In this document: positions 1-8,458 of the stretch, one piece after another
Numbering within the stretch: the stretch's first letter is position 1
Layout: each line of letters opens with the position of its first letter
Source: an uncultured Methanoregula sp.
Lineage (GTDB): Archaea > Halobacteriota > Methanomicrobia > Methanomicrobiales > Methanospirillaceae
DNA length: 64,000 nucleotides
Assembly: GCF_963678795.1 (NCBI RefSeq)
Contig: NZ_OY787453.1
Location: 1,240,001-1,304,000 of the forward strand
Direction: 5' to 3'
Program-made: the position numbers and the translations under genes
Notes under the pieces: generated by a model
Told to the model about the DNA's origin: nothing
What the model saw: the letters and a program-made list of their open reading frames with translations, nothing else
Database searches by the model: none

Positions 1-1335
1 CAAAGCGGTACGCCGGCCAGCGCTTACGACACACCGTCGCCCCTTGCCGGCCCCGATGCAGCGGTATCCAAAAAACTTGACGAATACATGACAGCGCTTG
101 CCGGATCCGGCAGGTTCAGCGGGGCGGTGCATGTGGCACGGGGCGATACCGTGCTTCTCTCGAAAGGATACGGCATGGCAAACTACGAGTTCCCGGTCCC
201 GAATACCCCGCAGACGGTCTTCCCCATCGGCTCGAACACCAAGCAGCTCACCGCGGCCGCCATAATGAAACTGCAGGAGCAGGGACGACTGAATGTCACC
301 GACCCGGTCACGTGGTATATCCCCAATGCCACAAGATGGAAGAACATCCGGATTTACCAGCTTCTGAACCATACCTCGGGGATCCAGTCCGATGGGGCGT
401 TCCCCCTGACCGGCCCGGCAAATCTCGCCCTCCCGGATATCATGGACCGGGCATCAGCCCTGCCCCTTGCATTTGAACCGGGAACGGGCTACACGTATTC
501 CAATAACGGTTATATCGCGCTGAGTTATATCATCGAGAAGGCGTCGGGCATGTCCTACGACGATTACCTGAAAAAGAACATCTTCCTGCCCCTCGGCATG
601 AACAGTTCCGGGCAGGACAATGCCCGGGATGTCTTTCCCGGCCGTGCATCCGGGTATACGACAATGGATGGAAGACAGATCCATTACGACCTCCAGAACA
701 TTCACAACTCCTGGGGTGCCGGATCTGTCCATTCCACGACCGAAGACCTGTTCCGGTGGGAGCGTGCCTTCCATACGCCGGGAACTATCCTATCCCCGCA
801 GTCAACTGCCGCGATGGTGGATAACCATTACGGGATCGAGAGCGGTGTTGTAAAGAACCGCACCTTCAGCGGTCATGGCGGGCGCAACTTCGGGTTCATC
901 TCGTACACGCTCTATTATCCGGAGAAGGACGTGAGCATCATGTTCCTCTCAAACCATGACAGGACCCCTATGGTCACTCTGACAAACGATCTCTCGGCAA
1001 TTATCTTTGGCGAGCCGTACTCCCTGCCGCAGAAGATCGACCGCAGGGAAGTCCCGCTGACGGCAGCTGCGATCACCGGATATACCGGGACCTATGCACC
1101 GGCCTGGGAGAAATCCTGGACCATCACCGTATATCCCGAGGGAAACCACCTGATGTACCATTCGGTTATGCCCGAAGAGACCGTCAGGCTCTTTTACGAG
1201 GGCAATGACACGTTCTTTGTAACGCCGGAATCCAAAGATGCATTCATATTCACCCGTGACACCAGCGGAAAGGTCGACGGCCTGAAGATGTATACGCTGG
1301 AAGGCTCGTACGACAGATCGGAGAAGGTATCGTGA
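1..1335 (+). CDS. Serine hydrolase of the beta-lactamase / peptidase S12 fold (5' end outside window)
   Basis: The frame is open from base 1, so the start lies left of the window; the first in-window Met is at 88. The three active-site motifs of penicillin-recognising serine hydrolases are visible: an S-x-x-K box (SNTK, about 232-243) with the nucleophilic Ser and general-base Lys, a Y-S-N box (YTYSNNGY, about 490-513), and a late HGG motif (about 874-882) replacing the KTG box. A C-terminal stretch after about base 1060 resembles the lipocalin-like tail often found in this family. Members include D-Ala-D-Ala carboxypeptidases, class C beta-lactamases and esterases; methanogens have no murein, so an esterase or peptidase role is more likely, but the substrate cannot be read from sequence. 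The first visible residues are Ala/Ser/Pro-rich, which would fit a linker after a signal peptide. Confidence 0.85.
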   Translation, partial: QSGTPASAYDTPSPLAGPDAAVSKKLDEYMTALAGSGRFSGAVHVARGDTVLLSKGYGMANYEFPVPNTPQTVFPIGSNTKQLTAAAIMKLQEQGRLNVTDPVTWYIPNATRWKNIRIYQLLNHTSGIQSDGAFPLTGPANLALPDIMDRASALPLAFEPGTGYTYSNNGYIALSYIIEKASGMSYDDYLKKNIFLPLGMNSSGQDNARDVFPGRASGYTTMDGRQIHYDLQNIHNSWGAGSVHSTTEDLFRWERAFHTPGTILSPQSTAAMVDNHYGIESGVVKNRTFSGHGGRNFGFISYTLYYPEKDVSIMFLSNHDRTPMVTLTNDLSAIIFGEPYSLPQKIDRREVPLTAAAITGYTGTYAPAWEKSWTITVYPEGNHLMYHSVMPEETVRLFYEGNDTFFVTPESKDAFIFTRDTSGKVDGLKMYTLEGSYDRSEKVS

Positions 1336-1409
1336 GAACCATAGACAGGAACTCCCGGAACGTCGAACCGGGTCACCGGTCTGGTTCCTGAATGAATGGG
1401 GGCAGGGAT

Positions 1410-1420
1410 CTTTTTTTTTT
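1410..1420 (+). terminator. Oligo-T termination tract
   Basis: A run of ten T lies about 75 bases after the hydrolase stop. Archaeal RNA polymerase with FttA ends transcripts at such U-rich tracts. The rest of 1336-1647 shows no supported gene. Confidence 0.5.
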
Positions 1421-1647
1421 AACTGGCCCCGTCAGGTTTGCACCGGGGTTGGGGAACCAATCCGGCTGAAGAGTTTTACCGGCGCCGGATCATGTACCCC
1501 GGCTCCGGCAGGGAAGCCCGATGCACCCCCCTCATCACATTCATCCCGGCTTGTCGTAAACCCGTGCAGGGGATCTCCGGAACAATTCGGGAAAGTATAT
1601 CTGCCTCGTTTAATGAGATCTTTTTATATAATTACCGAAAGGATTGG

Positions 1648-1791
1648 ATGACCGATCAGAAACACCCGTTCATTGTGCCGGAACCGGAGAAAACCCGCGG
1701 TGACGAACTCTTCTCCCTGCTTAAAACCGGAACTCTCAATGAGGGCAGGGTTATCCTTGTTAAACGCCTGAACCCGGACGGGGAGCGGTGA
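1648..1791 (+). CDS. Small hypothetical protein, 47 aa
   Basis: Unrecognised. The ATG at 1648 follows a purine-rich GAAAGG stretch, and a TATA-like TTTTTATATAATT lies about 25 bases upstream, which together favour this start over an in-frame one at 1438. The peptide is charged and soluble, with a Pro/Glu-rich N-terminus and an amphipathic middle (ELFSLLKTGTLNEGRV). No membrane segment or Cys cluster is seen. It precedes the monooxygenase-like gene by about 20 bases and may be cotranscribed with it. Short length keeps confidence modest. Confidence 0.45.
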   Translation: MTDQKHPFIVPEPEKTRGDELFSLLKTGTLNEGRVILVKRLNPDGER

Positions 1792-1814
1792 TATTCATAT
1801 GCAGGATAGTGTGA

Positions 1815-2132
1815 ATGGTCTGTATGATTGTTGTTGATGCACGGATTGTCCTTGTGCCGGAACAGAAGCAAATGTTCGAGAGGGAAGTACAGAAGATTAT
1901 GCCGCGGGTAAGGTGGGAATCCGGTTGCACCCGGTACGAGCTGGTCGCGGACGTGTCTTCTCCCCTGGTAATGCATTTTCTTGAAGAGTGGGAGAGCCAG
2001 CAGCATCTTGATAACCATCTCAACGAGCTTCACATGCAGGAATTTTTTGCAAAAACTGCCACCTGTCATGCGGCCCCGACGGAACTGAAGATCTACGAGG
2101 TTCTTTCATCGCGATCGATCACGATGGCCTGA
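1815..2132 (+). CDS. Antibiotic-biosynthesis monooxygenase (ABM)-like protein
   Basis: About 105 residues with the dimeric alpha-beta barrel pattern of ABM/YgiN-like proteins: an N-terminal strand (IVVDARIVLVP), a helix with EQKQMFEREV, the strand GCTRYELVAD, and the signature FLEEWESQQHLDNHL in which the Trp and the His/Leu helix line the pocket. Family members are cofactor-free quinol monooxygenases or stress-related heme/quinone-binding proteins; which applies here is unknown. A second Met at 1824 (MIVVDARI) gives a more typical N-terminus. It stands alone downstream of the 47-residue ORF. Confidence 0.75.
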   Translation: MVCMIVVDARIVLVPEQKQMFEREVQKIMPRVRWESGCTRYELVADVSSPLVMHFLEEWESQQHLDNHLNELHMQEFFAKTATCHAAPTELKIYEVLSSRSITMA

Positions 2133-2405
2133 CGGGACCGCCCCCGCATGGTGGTGCTGGCACATGCCGGTCATGCTCGCCGGGGGTATTCCGGGCCGGA
2201 CGGGCTGCAGAGTATTGTTGTAATAATGTTCATCCATTTTAATGACACACGATTAACGGTAGATTATTTGAAAAATACAGCCAGGACAAAGCCCGGCAGC
2301 CAGCGCCGGCACGAGGCCGACACCGCCCCGGTCACCGGATGAAGGGGACGAGGCGGAACCGGCTCTGACATAACACCGGAGTGAAATATTCTGTGTTGAG
2401 GTATT

Positions 2406-2682
2406 CAGATTTGGCGATTCCTCAATTGGAGCCACCAATCAAAATTTTATTTCACGTTTTTAGGAAACGATACATGGAACAACATGCTGGACGTTCTTGG
2501 GGGCTTCGGCTTCACCCCGGCCCCCGCCACGGGGGCATCCCCCGGATTGCGATAACAGCGTATTACCTGGTGCTGGCCTCGTCCAATCGCAATGCGCCCC
2601 GTCCCCCTCATGGGACTGGTGGCGCAAGAGAGGGGCAGGATATCAAAAGTTAGTGGCACCAAATGATGAATCACCCAGATTT
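2406..2682 (+). mobile_element. MITE copy 1 with target-site duplication
   Basis: A 263-bp element at 2413-2675 ends in 26-bp imperfect inverted repeats (2413-2438 against 2650-2675; 21 of 26 positions pair, both ends starting GG[C/T]GATTC). It is flanked by the direct repeat CAGATTT (2406-2412 and 2676-2682), a 7-bp target duplication. About 90% identical to the copy at 55079-55341, same orientation. The interior contains an inverted repeat around ATTGCGAT/ATCGCAAT. No transposase is encoded; in this copy the frames are broken by stops. The surrounding intergenic DNA (2133-2405 and 2683-2931) shows no supported gene. Confidence 0.88.
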
Positions 2683-2931
2683 TTTATATCCGGTGTACTG
2701 ATGAGATCCTGTTTTCCGTGTTGTCAGCTGATCCACTGAAAGCTTGATCTTCCCGGGGGCGTCTGTCAGTCTTTTAAGATACCTGTCAGACTATCCGGGG
2801 ATGCACAGACATGCAGGGACACGCTTTCATACCGTGGGTGGTTTAAAGCCGCCCGGGTGTCTACCGAAAAAAAGGTTTTTCCTGGTGAATGATTTTTGCC
2901 GGAATTATCCTTAAGGGCCGATCCAAAAAAA

Positions 2932-3759
2932 TTATTTCCGGATCACATATGCAGCGAGAAGGCCCGCAAGCATAACTGCACCGATTCCCACAAATGGGGA
3001 GAGCGGGGACTGTGTGGCAGTCGGCCAGGGCGTTGGTACGGCGGTTGTTGTCTTTACGGTTTTTACAACATTTGTTGTCGGGATGACGGCAGTTGCAACC
3101 GGGGTCGGGCTGCCAACCTTGAATGTTGCCGTGCTGATGAAGCCTTTGGAATCAGCGAACGAGACTTCGTAATTCCCGGCATCTTTAACCGCTATTTTCT
3201 GCGTGAATTTTCCGTCACCGCTTCTTATATCACTGGTTGTTCCGATCCACTGCGGACCGAATATTCTTCCGCCGTCCGGATCCCTGACTTCGAGCTGGAT
3301 GCCGTCGGAACCCCCGTTCTTCAAAGACCCTTCTATGCGGAGAGCTTCATCGATATTCTGGCTCTTTGGAGAAGTGATGGTTAATTCATCGGAACGGTCG
3401 ATGATCTTTACCAGTCGCAGGGTTATGGAATCTGATCGCAGGCGGGGTTCATCTGCACCGATAAACTTCACTTCCACCTTGTAATCTCCCCCGGGCAGGC
3501 CCTGGGTATCAAAAATCTTATACAGTGTTTTTGCTTTGTCCTGGACGGTTACCGGCTCGGACTGGATCTGAGTAGCCGTATACTGGGTCTGGTACAGCAC
3601 CACATTGAAACTGGTGCCCGGCGGGAAATCACTGTCAATGGAACACTTCAAAGGCAGACCTACCTGCACGCTGTCCGGGCAGGTAACATAGAGTCCATAT
3701 GCTGATACCGGCCCGGCAATGCACAGCAGGCAAAGGACTACGAGTATGAACTTCTTCAT
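2932..3759 (-). CDS. Exported surface protein with C-terminal anchor (paralogue of 53420-54517)
   Basis: About 275 residues. The start at 3759 is chosen because it begins the signal peptide (MKKFILVVLCLLCIAG, Ala-x-Ala-like cleavage near VSA); an upstream in-frame Met at 3783 adds eight residues of no signal character. The mature part contains two beta-sandwich-like segments, with the marker LRLVKIIDRSDELTITSPKS joining them. A Thr/Pro-rich linker (TTTAVPTPWPTAT) leads to the tail SPLSPFVGIGAVMLAGLL ending in RK, a C-terminal membrane or sorting anchor. The gene at 53420-54517 shares the same order and the LVxxIDRSDE phrase. Function unknown; an envelope protein is the natural inference. Confidence 0.85.
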   Translation of the reverse strand: MKKFILVVLCLLCIAGPVSAYGLYVTCPDSVQVGLPLKCSIDSDFPPGTSFNVVLYQTQYTATQIQSEPVTVQDKAKTLYKIFDTQGLPGGDYKVEVKFIGADEPRLRSDSITLRLVKIIDRSDELTITSPKSQNIDEALRIEGSLKNGGSDGIQLEVRDPDGGRIFGPQWIGTTSDIRSGDGKFTQKIAVKDAGNYEVSFADSKGFISTATFKVGSPTPVATAVIPTTNVVKTVKTTTAVPTPWPTATQSPLSPFVGIGAVMLAGLLAAYVIRK

Positions 3760-3821
3760 CCCTACTGATTCGCATGGCTGCAATTAAAAATGTTATCCAT
3801 TTGTTCCGGACCCGTGATGGA

Positions 3822-4427
3822 TCAGATCATGCCGATGAAATTTTCAAGGAGCAGAAGCCCGCGGGCCCCGCTCTTCTCCGGGTGGAACTGGACCCCGTAG
3901 GTATTTCCGTTTGCAACGGACGATGCGAATGGGCAGATGTAATCCGTTGTTGTCAGGGTATACTCCGGTGCCGTGTCGGCATAAAAAGAATGGACAAAGT
4001 ACATGTATTCGTCATTCCTGAATCCCGCAAACAGCGGGTTATCCGGATTATTGAGAACCAGCGAATTCCAGCCCATGTGCGGGATTTTTTTCCCGGGTGT
4101 TCTTGAAAATTTCTTTACGTTTCCGGGGATCAGGCCAAGACCCGAATGGAGCCCGTGCTCCTCGCTCGTCTCAAGCAGCATCTGCATCCCGAGGCAGATA
4201 CCGAGAAGCGGCACATCGCGAACCGATTCCGTGATGGTTGTTTTCAGGTCCCCGAGCTGTTCCATTCCCTCGTGGAATGCCCCGACTCCCGGCAATACCA
4301 GGCCGTCGGCTGTAGCAATCTCTTCCGCATTGCCGGTGATCGTGGCACGTGCCCCGGCTTTTTCAAGGCCGCGAATCACGCTCCTGAGGTTCCCGAGGCC
4401 GTAATCAATAATGGCTATCTGCGTCAT
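3822..4427 (-). CDS. hisH: Imidazole glycerol phosphate synthase, glutaminase subunit HisH
   Basis: 201 residues, normal for HisH. Class I glutamine amidotransferase that releases ammonia from glutamine for HisF in histidine biosynthesis; cytoplasmic. Seen: N-terminal IAIIDYGLGNLRSV, nucleophile motif LGICLGMQML with its Cys, and the His-Glu pair in YGVQFHPEKSG. The ATG at 4427 is chosen over a longer frame to 4553 because it gives the canonical N-terminus. It overlaps the end of the upstream PUA/PAPS-reductase-like gene by 23 bases, so the two are translationally linked. HisF is not in this window. Confidence 0.96.
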   Translation of the reverse strand: MTQIAIIDYGLGNLRSVIRGLEKAGARATITGNAEEIATADGLVLPGVGAFHEGMEQLGDLKTTITESVRDVPLLGICLGMQMLLETSEEHGLHSGLGLIPGNVKKFSRTPGKKIPHMGWNSLVLNNPDNPLFAGFRNDEYMYFVHSFYADTAPEYTLTTTDYICPFASSVANGNTYGVQFHPEKSGARGLLLLENFIGMI

Positions 4428-5817
4428 CCTTACCGTCTTCCCGTAACCGCCATTTCCCGTCTGAAATCCACTCTTCCGGAAGCCCCGCCGACTGCCGGTA
4501 CGTTTCAAGGTTCGCTGTCCATGCCTGCCAGAGACCGGGGTATTTCTCTGCAATCATGTGGATCAATGCCATATCGCTGGACGGGCACATGAAACAACCG
4601 ATCCGGTCAAGGTGCCGTTCGTAAAGGATATTATACGGCGCGTGTTCGCGCTGGATGTAAAGCCAGACGTGGAGCGCTGTCCAGTTGTGGATGGGAGCGG
4701 CGGAGAGCTGCACCCTCACATTGGAATTTCTCCAGACCCGGTCGCTCTGCGCCCGTGTCGCGGACTCGTACCGCCGCTGGCCGATGAACGAGAGGCACTC
4801 CCCCCACTTTTCGCGGATCAGGTTTCCGACCGGCGTCAGCTTGCAGACCTTGCAGCACCAGCGGGCATTGACTGCCGGGGGCCCCTGCCTGCTGAAGTTC
4901 TCCCAGAATGTCGTGATCCCATCCGTGCGGAGCACTTCAAGGCCGTATTTTTCTGCCACTTCGTCTACGTTGGCATATGTTTCCGGGAATTCAAGGCCGG
5001 TATCGGCAAAGAGCATCGGGACTTTCCCGATGGCTTTTGTTACCACGAGCAGGGTGGCAAGGCTGTCCTTGCCCCCGGAATAGGAGATGTTGGGCTGGAG
5101 ATTTTGGTTCCGGCCTGCAACATCCCTGACAAACTGCACGGCTTCTGATTCAGCACGCTCCAGCACATCGCTATTTGCCAGGACTGCGTCTTCCCACGTG
5201 GCGGAACCCGGAACAACAATGGATGCAATATTGCGGCGTGTCCTGACTACCTGGCCTTTTACCATCCCGCGTGCAGTTGCCGCATCGACCTTTGCCCTGC
5301 CGACCCCGATACACTTCCCGTCAGGGGCAAGGATGAATACTTCGTCACCGGCCCGGATATGTTCCTCAACGGAGATGACTCCCGGTGCAAGGACGCTCAT
5401 CCCCTGGTCCCGGATGAACGGCACAGCATCTTCGCTTACGACAATGAACCGTTTTTTGGGGGTGAAGAGATTACCTGCCTCCGGGCGGGGAACCGGTTCC
5501 CACTCGCGGCGGTCCGGGAAATAGCGGATGATCCCCGCAACGCCTCCCCCGACAATAACCTCCTCCATGCGGTCGTTATCGGGAACTTTATTCAGGAGTG
5601 CAATGTGTCCCGGGGGAATGAGCGGCGCACCGAAGTGTTCTTCGTAGATGTGGTTGACCAGGGCAACGTCATCCGGAAATGCCGGCCTGGCATCGCCGGG
5701 CGGGGTTACCGGGACTTCCCGGGTCTCATTCCCGCAGGAGCACTGGCGGGCAAGTACCGGCGTGTGGCAGGCATCGCACCAGCGCAGCAGGATCTTGCCT
5801 AAGTAAGAGGGTCTCAT
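4405..5817 (-). CDS. PUA-domain / phosphoadenosine phosphosulfate reductase-family protein
   Basis: 470 residues with three parts. The N-terminus carries a zinc-ribbon-like Cys set (CDACHTPVLARQCSCG). The middle, about residues 115-215, looks like a PUA RNA-binding domain. The C-terminal half is an adenine nucleotide alpha-hydrolase of the PAPS-reductase type with the PP-loop SYSGGKDSLATL, and Cys groups CCKVC and GCFMCPSS that could hold an Fe-S cluster. This combination is found in methanogens and other archaea, where the exact reaction is uncertain; RNA thiolation or sulfur transfer is an inference from PUA plus PP-loop. It lies upstream of, and overlaps, hisH. Confidence 0.85.
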   Translation of the reverse strand: MRPSYLGKILLRWCDACHTPVLARQCSCGNETREVPVTPPGDARPAFPDDVALVNHIYEEHFGAPLIPPGHIALLNKVPDNDRMEEVIVGGGVAGIIRYFPDRREWEPVPRPEAGNLFTPKKRFIVVSEDAVPFIRDQGMSVLAPGVISVEEHIRAGDEVFILAPDGKCIGVGRAKVDAATARGMVKGQVVRTRRNIASIVVPGSATWEDAVLANSDVLERAESEAVQFVRDVAGRNQNLQPNISYSGGKDSLATLLVVTKAIGKVPMLFADTGLEFPETYANVDEVAEKYGLEVLRTDGITTFWENFSRQGPPAVNARWCCKVCKLTPVGNLIREKWGECLSFIGQRRYESATRAQSDRVWRNSNVRVQLSAAPIHNWTALHVWLYIQREHAPYNILYERHLDRIGCFMCPSSDMALIHMIAEKYPGLWQAWTANLETYRQSAGLPEEWISDGKWRLREDGKDDADSHY

Positions 5818-5944
5818 CTGCTGTATTCATTCGCGCTCCGGGAATAAAAAGGAAGAGCAGGGCGGAGAAATGAGAGAAAATGATGAAAGCCAGCGGCACC
5901 GGGCGAGAATTGATATAGTTCAAATCTTCCACTCTTTATCAGAA

Positions 5945-6208
5945 ATGATGATCGATACCTGGCTTCTGGCCGTTTTTTTTCTTGCCCTGCTCACGCTCGG
6001 GGCATTGATCCGGGTTATCCGGATCAAGTCCCGGTTTGATCGTCTGGTTGCAGCAATTGTGGCAATATCCCTTGCTGCCCTGACAGGTCTTCTCCTCAGT
6101 ATTGCGCTTGGCACCTTCCTTGTACTGAATATTACCATTCTCCTTGTGCTGGTCTGCTTTGCCGGCCTTGTAGCAAAGATCCATTTCTCGAAGGGTGATC
6201 CGGCATGA
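5945..6208 (+). CDS. mrpF: Na+/H+ antiporter subunit MrpF/MnhF-like
   Basis: About 87 residues with three membrane helices (WLLAVFFLALLTLGALIRV, a second from LVAAIVAISLAAL, and the third around FLVLNITILLVLVCFAGLVA) and the R-x-x-x-R-[F]-DRL loop typical of MrpF. It is one of the small membrane subunits of multisubunit Mrp/Mnh cation/proton antiporters and of related hydrogenase modules. The start at 5945 is preferred; an in-frame Met at 5870 would add a charged extension. It overlaps mrpG in an ATGA arrangement (6205-6208). No other Mrp subunit lies nearby, which is unusual. Confidence 0.78.
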   Translation: MMIDTWLLAVFFLALLTLGALIRVIRIKSRFDRLVAAIVAISLAALTGLLLSIALGTFLVLNITILLVLVCFAGLVAKIHFSKGDPA

Positions 6209-6519
6209 TCTTCCCTGCAGATATCCTGATCTGGCTCCTGCTTGCCGTGGGGATTGGTTTTTGCGCACTGGGCCTTTTCGGGCTCTTCATATTCCCGGAT
6301 ATCCGAAGCCGGATGTATACGGCAGTACGGGCGACCCTGATCGGGGTCACGGCAATAACCGTCTCTGCGCTTATCTATGCAGTCTCGTTGTTTTCCGAAA
6401 CGAATGAAAACCAGTATTTCATGCTTGCGCTCGAGATTCTCTTCCTCTGCGTGGTCATTGTCATCCCAACCGTTCTCCTGTCGCAGGAGATCCAGAACCT
6501 GATCAGGGCCCGGAACTGA
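6205..6519 (+). CDS. mrpG: Na+/H+ antiporter subunit MrpG/MnhG-like
   Basis: 104 residues with three hydrophobic helices. The first helix and following loop, GLFGLFIFPDIRSRMYTA then VRATLIG, match the MnhG signature (FPD-x-x-x-R-x-x-A-x-x-x-x-T). It shares four bases with mrpF, so the pair is cotranslated. In complete systems F and G accompany the large A and D subunits; here the pair stands alone between a PAPS-reductase-like gene and an oppositely oriented membrane protein, so partner subunits must be encoded elsewhere if it works as an antiporter. Confidence 0.8.
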   Translation: MIFPADILIWLLLAVGIGFCALGLFGLFIFPDIRSRMYTAVRATLIGVTAITVSALIYAVSLFSETNENQYFMLALEILFLCVVIVIPTVLLSQEIQNLIRARN

Positions 6520-6651
6520 CAGCAGTGCGTACCCGCAAGAACCGGCCGGAATCCCGGTTCATTTTTCATTTTTTATTCGTCCGGTGTCTTCTGGAATAAT
6601 CCTGTAGTAAAAAAAGGTGGCGGGTCGGGATCGGTTTTTTGTTCCGGCCAA

Positions 6652-7008
6652 TCAGGCTTCAGGTTCTACGCCGTCTTCTTCTTCCGGGATAACCGGCTTT
6701 TCCATGAAACAGAGGATACCGGCAACAGCCAGGATGATGATGGCCGGGAGGTACATATACAGCAGCTTCAGGGTTCCGGCAATGGGCACCGACAGCGTGA
6801 TGAATATTGCGGCAAAGACCAGCATCCACCCGGCAAACCGTGTGTCCTTGCTTGCGATGGCTGCACCCATCAGCCCGAGGCTTGAGAAAAGAGCTCCCTG
6901 GACCCCGGAGAGGAGGACATCATTCTGGGTTGCCGTGGCAATGACATAGACCGCTGTAATGATCCCGAGAACTCCCCCCGCGAGTCCTAATATGAACTGC
7001 TTCTTCAT
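6652..7008 (-). CDS. Small four-helix membrane protein (DUF4064-like)
   Basis: 118 residues: a short MKKQ start, then four predicted helices (ILGLAGGVLGIITAVYVIA; ALFSSLGLMGAAIAS; WMLVFAAIFITLSVPIAG; LYMYLPAIIILAVAGILCF) and an acidic tail (EEEDGVEPEA). The spacing resembles DUF4064 proteins of unknown function. It converges with mrpG, with a T-rich gap between them. Confidence 0.75.
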   Translation of the reverse strand: MKKQFILGLAGGVLGIITAVYVIATATQNDVLLSGVQGALFSSLGLMGAAIASKDTRFAGWMLVFAAIFITLSVPIAGTLKLLYMYLPAIIILAVAGILCFMEKPVIPEEEDGVEPEA

Positions 7009-7392
7009 ATTCTATCGTGTGGGTGGCAGCGGAATTAATACTATTGTCGCAGACTGGCAGGTGCTGCCGTTCCCGTTGAACCACAACAGAGTGGCCTGCC
7101 GGAACAGAGCCGGAAGCGCGAACCCGTTCTGCCGTTTGTACATCCCTGAAAATTTGCAACCATATTCCCACGATTTGGTGCTTAATCCACAAACCGGTCA
7201 ATTATTGAAGGATTGCGCTTTTAAATTTTTATTGCTTTGATAATCGTTTTTGCTCAGTTACTGACAATTTGCATGGGAATTAGTGCTGGTTTATGTCAAT
7301 TCTGCGCCTTAAAATGCTGTTACGACCAAAATATTTATTTATTAATAAAATAACAAAAAAAATAACCCTTTCCGGTAGGAGGTGGAAACCAC
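7009..7392 (+). promoter_or_regulatory. Intergenic region with TATA-like promoter for the lysine-rich miniprotein
   Basis: 384 bases without a gene. AT-rich DNA at 7330-7350 (ATATTTATTTATTAATAAAATAAC) includes a TATA-like box, followed by a strong Shine-Dalgarno GTAGGAGGTGG at 7375-7385 just before the ATG at 7393. Nothing else was recognised. Confidence 0.5.
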
Positions 7393-7482
7393 ATGGCAGC
7401 AGCAGTTAAGAAGGCGGCGGCAAAGAAGCCGGAAGCGAAGAAACCAGCGGCAAAGAAACCCGCAGCTGGTAAGAAGAAGTAA
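7393..7482 (+). CDS. 29-residue Lys/Ala/Pro-rich basic miniprotein
   Basis: Reading from ATG 7393 to TAA 7480-7482 gives 29 residues built from A-A-K-K-P repeats and ending in GKKK. It has a near-perfect ribosome-binding site, an AT-rich promoter and a palindromic terminator, so it looks like a complete, highly expressed unit. The composition matches histone-H1/HC1-like DNA-binding tails and the C-terminal tail of DapA in this window (41620-41723). Nucleic-acid binding is an inference from charge only. Confidence 0.7.
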   Translation: MAAAVKKAAAKKPEAKKPAAKKPAAGKKK

Positions 7483-7508
7483 CCTTCAGCACCACTATCA
7501 CTATTTTT

Positions 7509-7530
7509 GAATACGGGTTCTCCCGTATTC
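7509..7530 (+). terminator. Palindromic terminator
   Basis: GAATACGGG (7509-7517) pairs perfectly with CCCGTATTC (7522-7530) across a 4-base loop, followed by a T-rich stretch; it lies 27 bases after the miniprotein stop. Confidence 0.6.
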
Positions 7531-8458
7531 TCATTCCTTTTCTGCATCATGCCCTGTCCAACCTGGCAGATCTTATCGCCGGGGCCGCGATTATCTCCCG
7601 ATACCCAAAATGCCCCCGGGCAACCCGCGGAAAAAGATACATTCTCCCCTAAAAATCGCTTTCATGGCCACACCATCGCATCCCGTTCATCGAATCCCTC
7701 TTTTTCGGGAGAAAAAAAATCGTGCCGGAACGGGTAAAAAAGTATCCCGATCGAATTTCGCCCATAGCGGCCTCCGGGCAGCGAAAATCAGCCGCAGACG
7801 GGCTGCAGGTAAGCCAAAACAGGTGGCCCGTACAGGCCCGCTATTTTGCAGGTTGAAGTGGGGTTAAAATTTCCCTGTTTTAAAAAATACGCCCAATTAT
7901 CGCGAATTTCCTTGGGCGTGGACAACGTTTCCCATGGAGAATGTTGTTTTTTTCCTTTCCATCCGGGTGATGATCAGGGTCTCCGTCGGAGAACTGTTCG
8001 CGTGGGAGATACAGTCCAGGGAAACCCGGCAAGCGAAGCCGGGCCATAAAATTGCCCGGCCGGTCTTCCGGTCCGATCCCCAGAACAGGGCTTCTTTTCG
8101 ATATGAGCCTACATACCCCCGTTTTCACTGAGAAACGCCCTCCAAAAGCGTCTATGAGCGTTTTTCAATCGGCACCAAAATGCTCCGATTGCCTTAAATC
8201 GAGAAGAAATTGGTTTTTCTGAAAAAGTGTGTTACAATGTACTGTTTTTTGCACGTATTTCCGGAAATGATCCCCCGGAATGGGCAATCCGGGGCCGCAA
8301 AGGGCCCGGATTAGGGGGTGGGGGATGAGGGGTTTACGGGAGGGGTGATACGTCGGGAAAGAGGGAGAAAATCACCCTTTACGATTGCTTTAGTACAACC
8401 ATCCCTGCAGGATCCCGGGTGAGTATGCTGGAAATATTGTGGTAGAACGTGCGGGAAA
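7531..8458. other. Gene-poor intergenic DNA
   Basis: 928 bases with no reading frame that has a credible start, ribosome site and protein-like composition. A hairpin-like AAACGC...GCGTTT lies at about 8131-8155. Some phrases (TAAAAAATACGCCC, GTGCCGGAACGGGTAAAA) recur loosely in the other gene-poor stretch at 55.5-56 kb, but no clear alignment was obtained by eye. Confidence 0.4.

Noticed and set aside
1438..1647. Longer N-terminal extension of the 47-residue protein
   Set aside because: Composition is unlike protein and the TATA-like box and purine-rich site place the start at 1648.
2447..2674. Protein-like frames inside the two MITE copies (for example TWNNMLDVLGGFGF)
   Set aside because: The frames are not preserved between copies, lack ribosome sites, and coincide with the repeat; identity is at nucleotide level.
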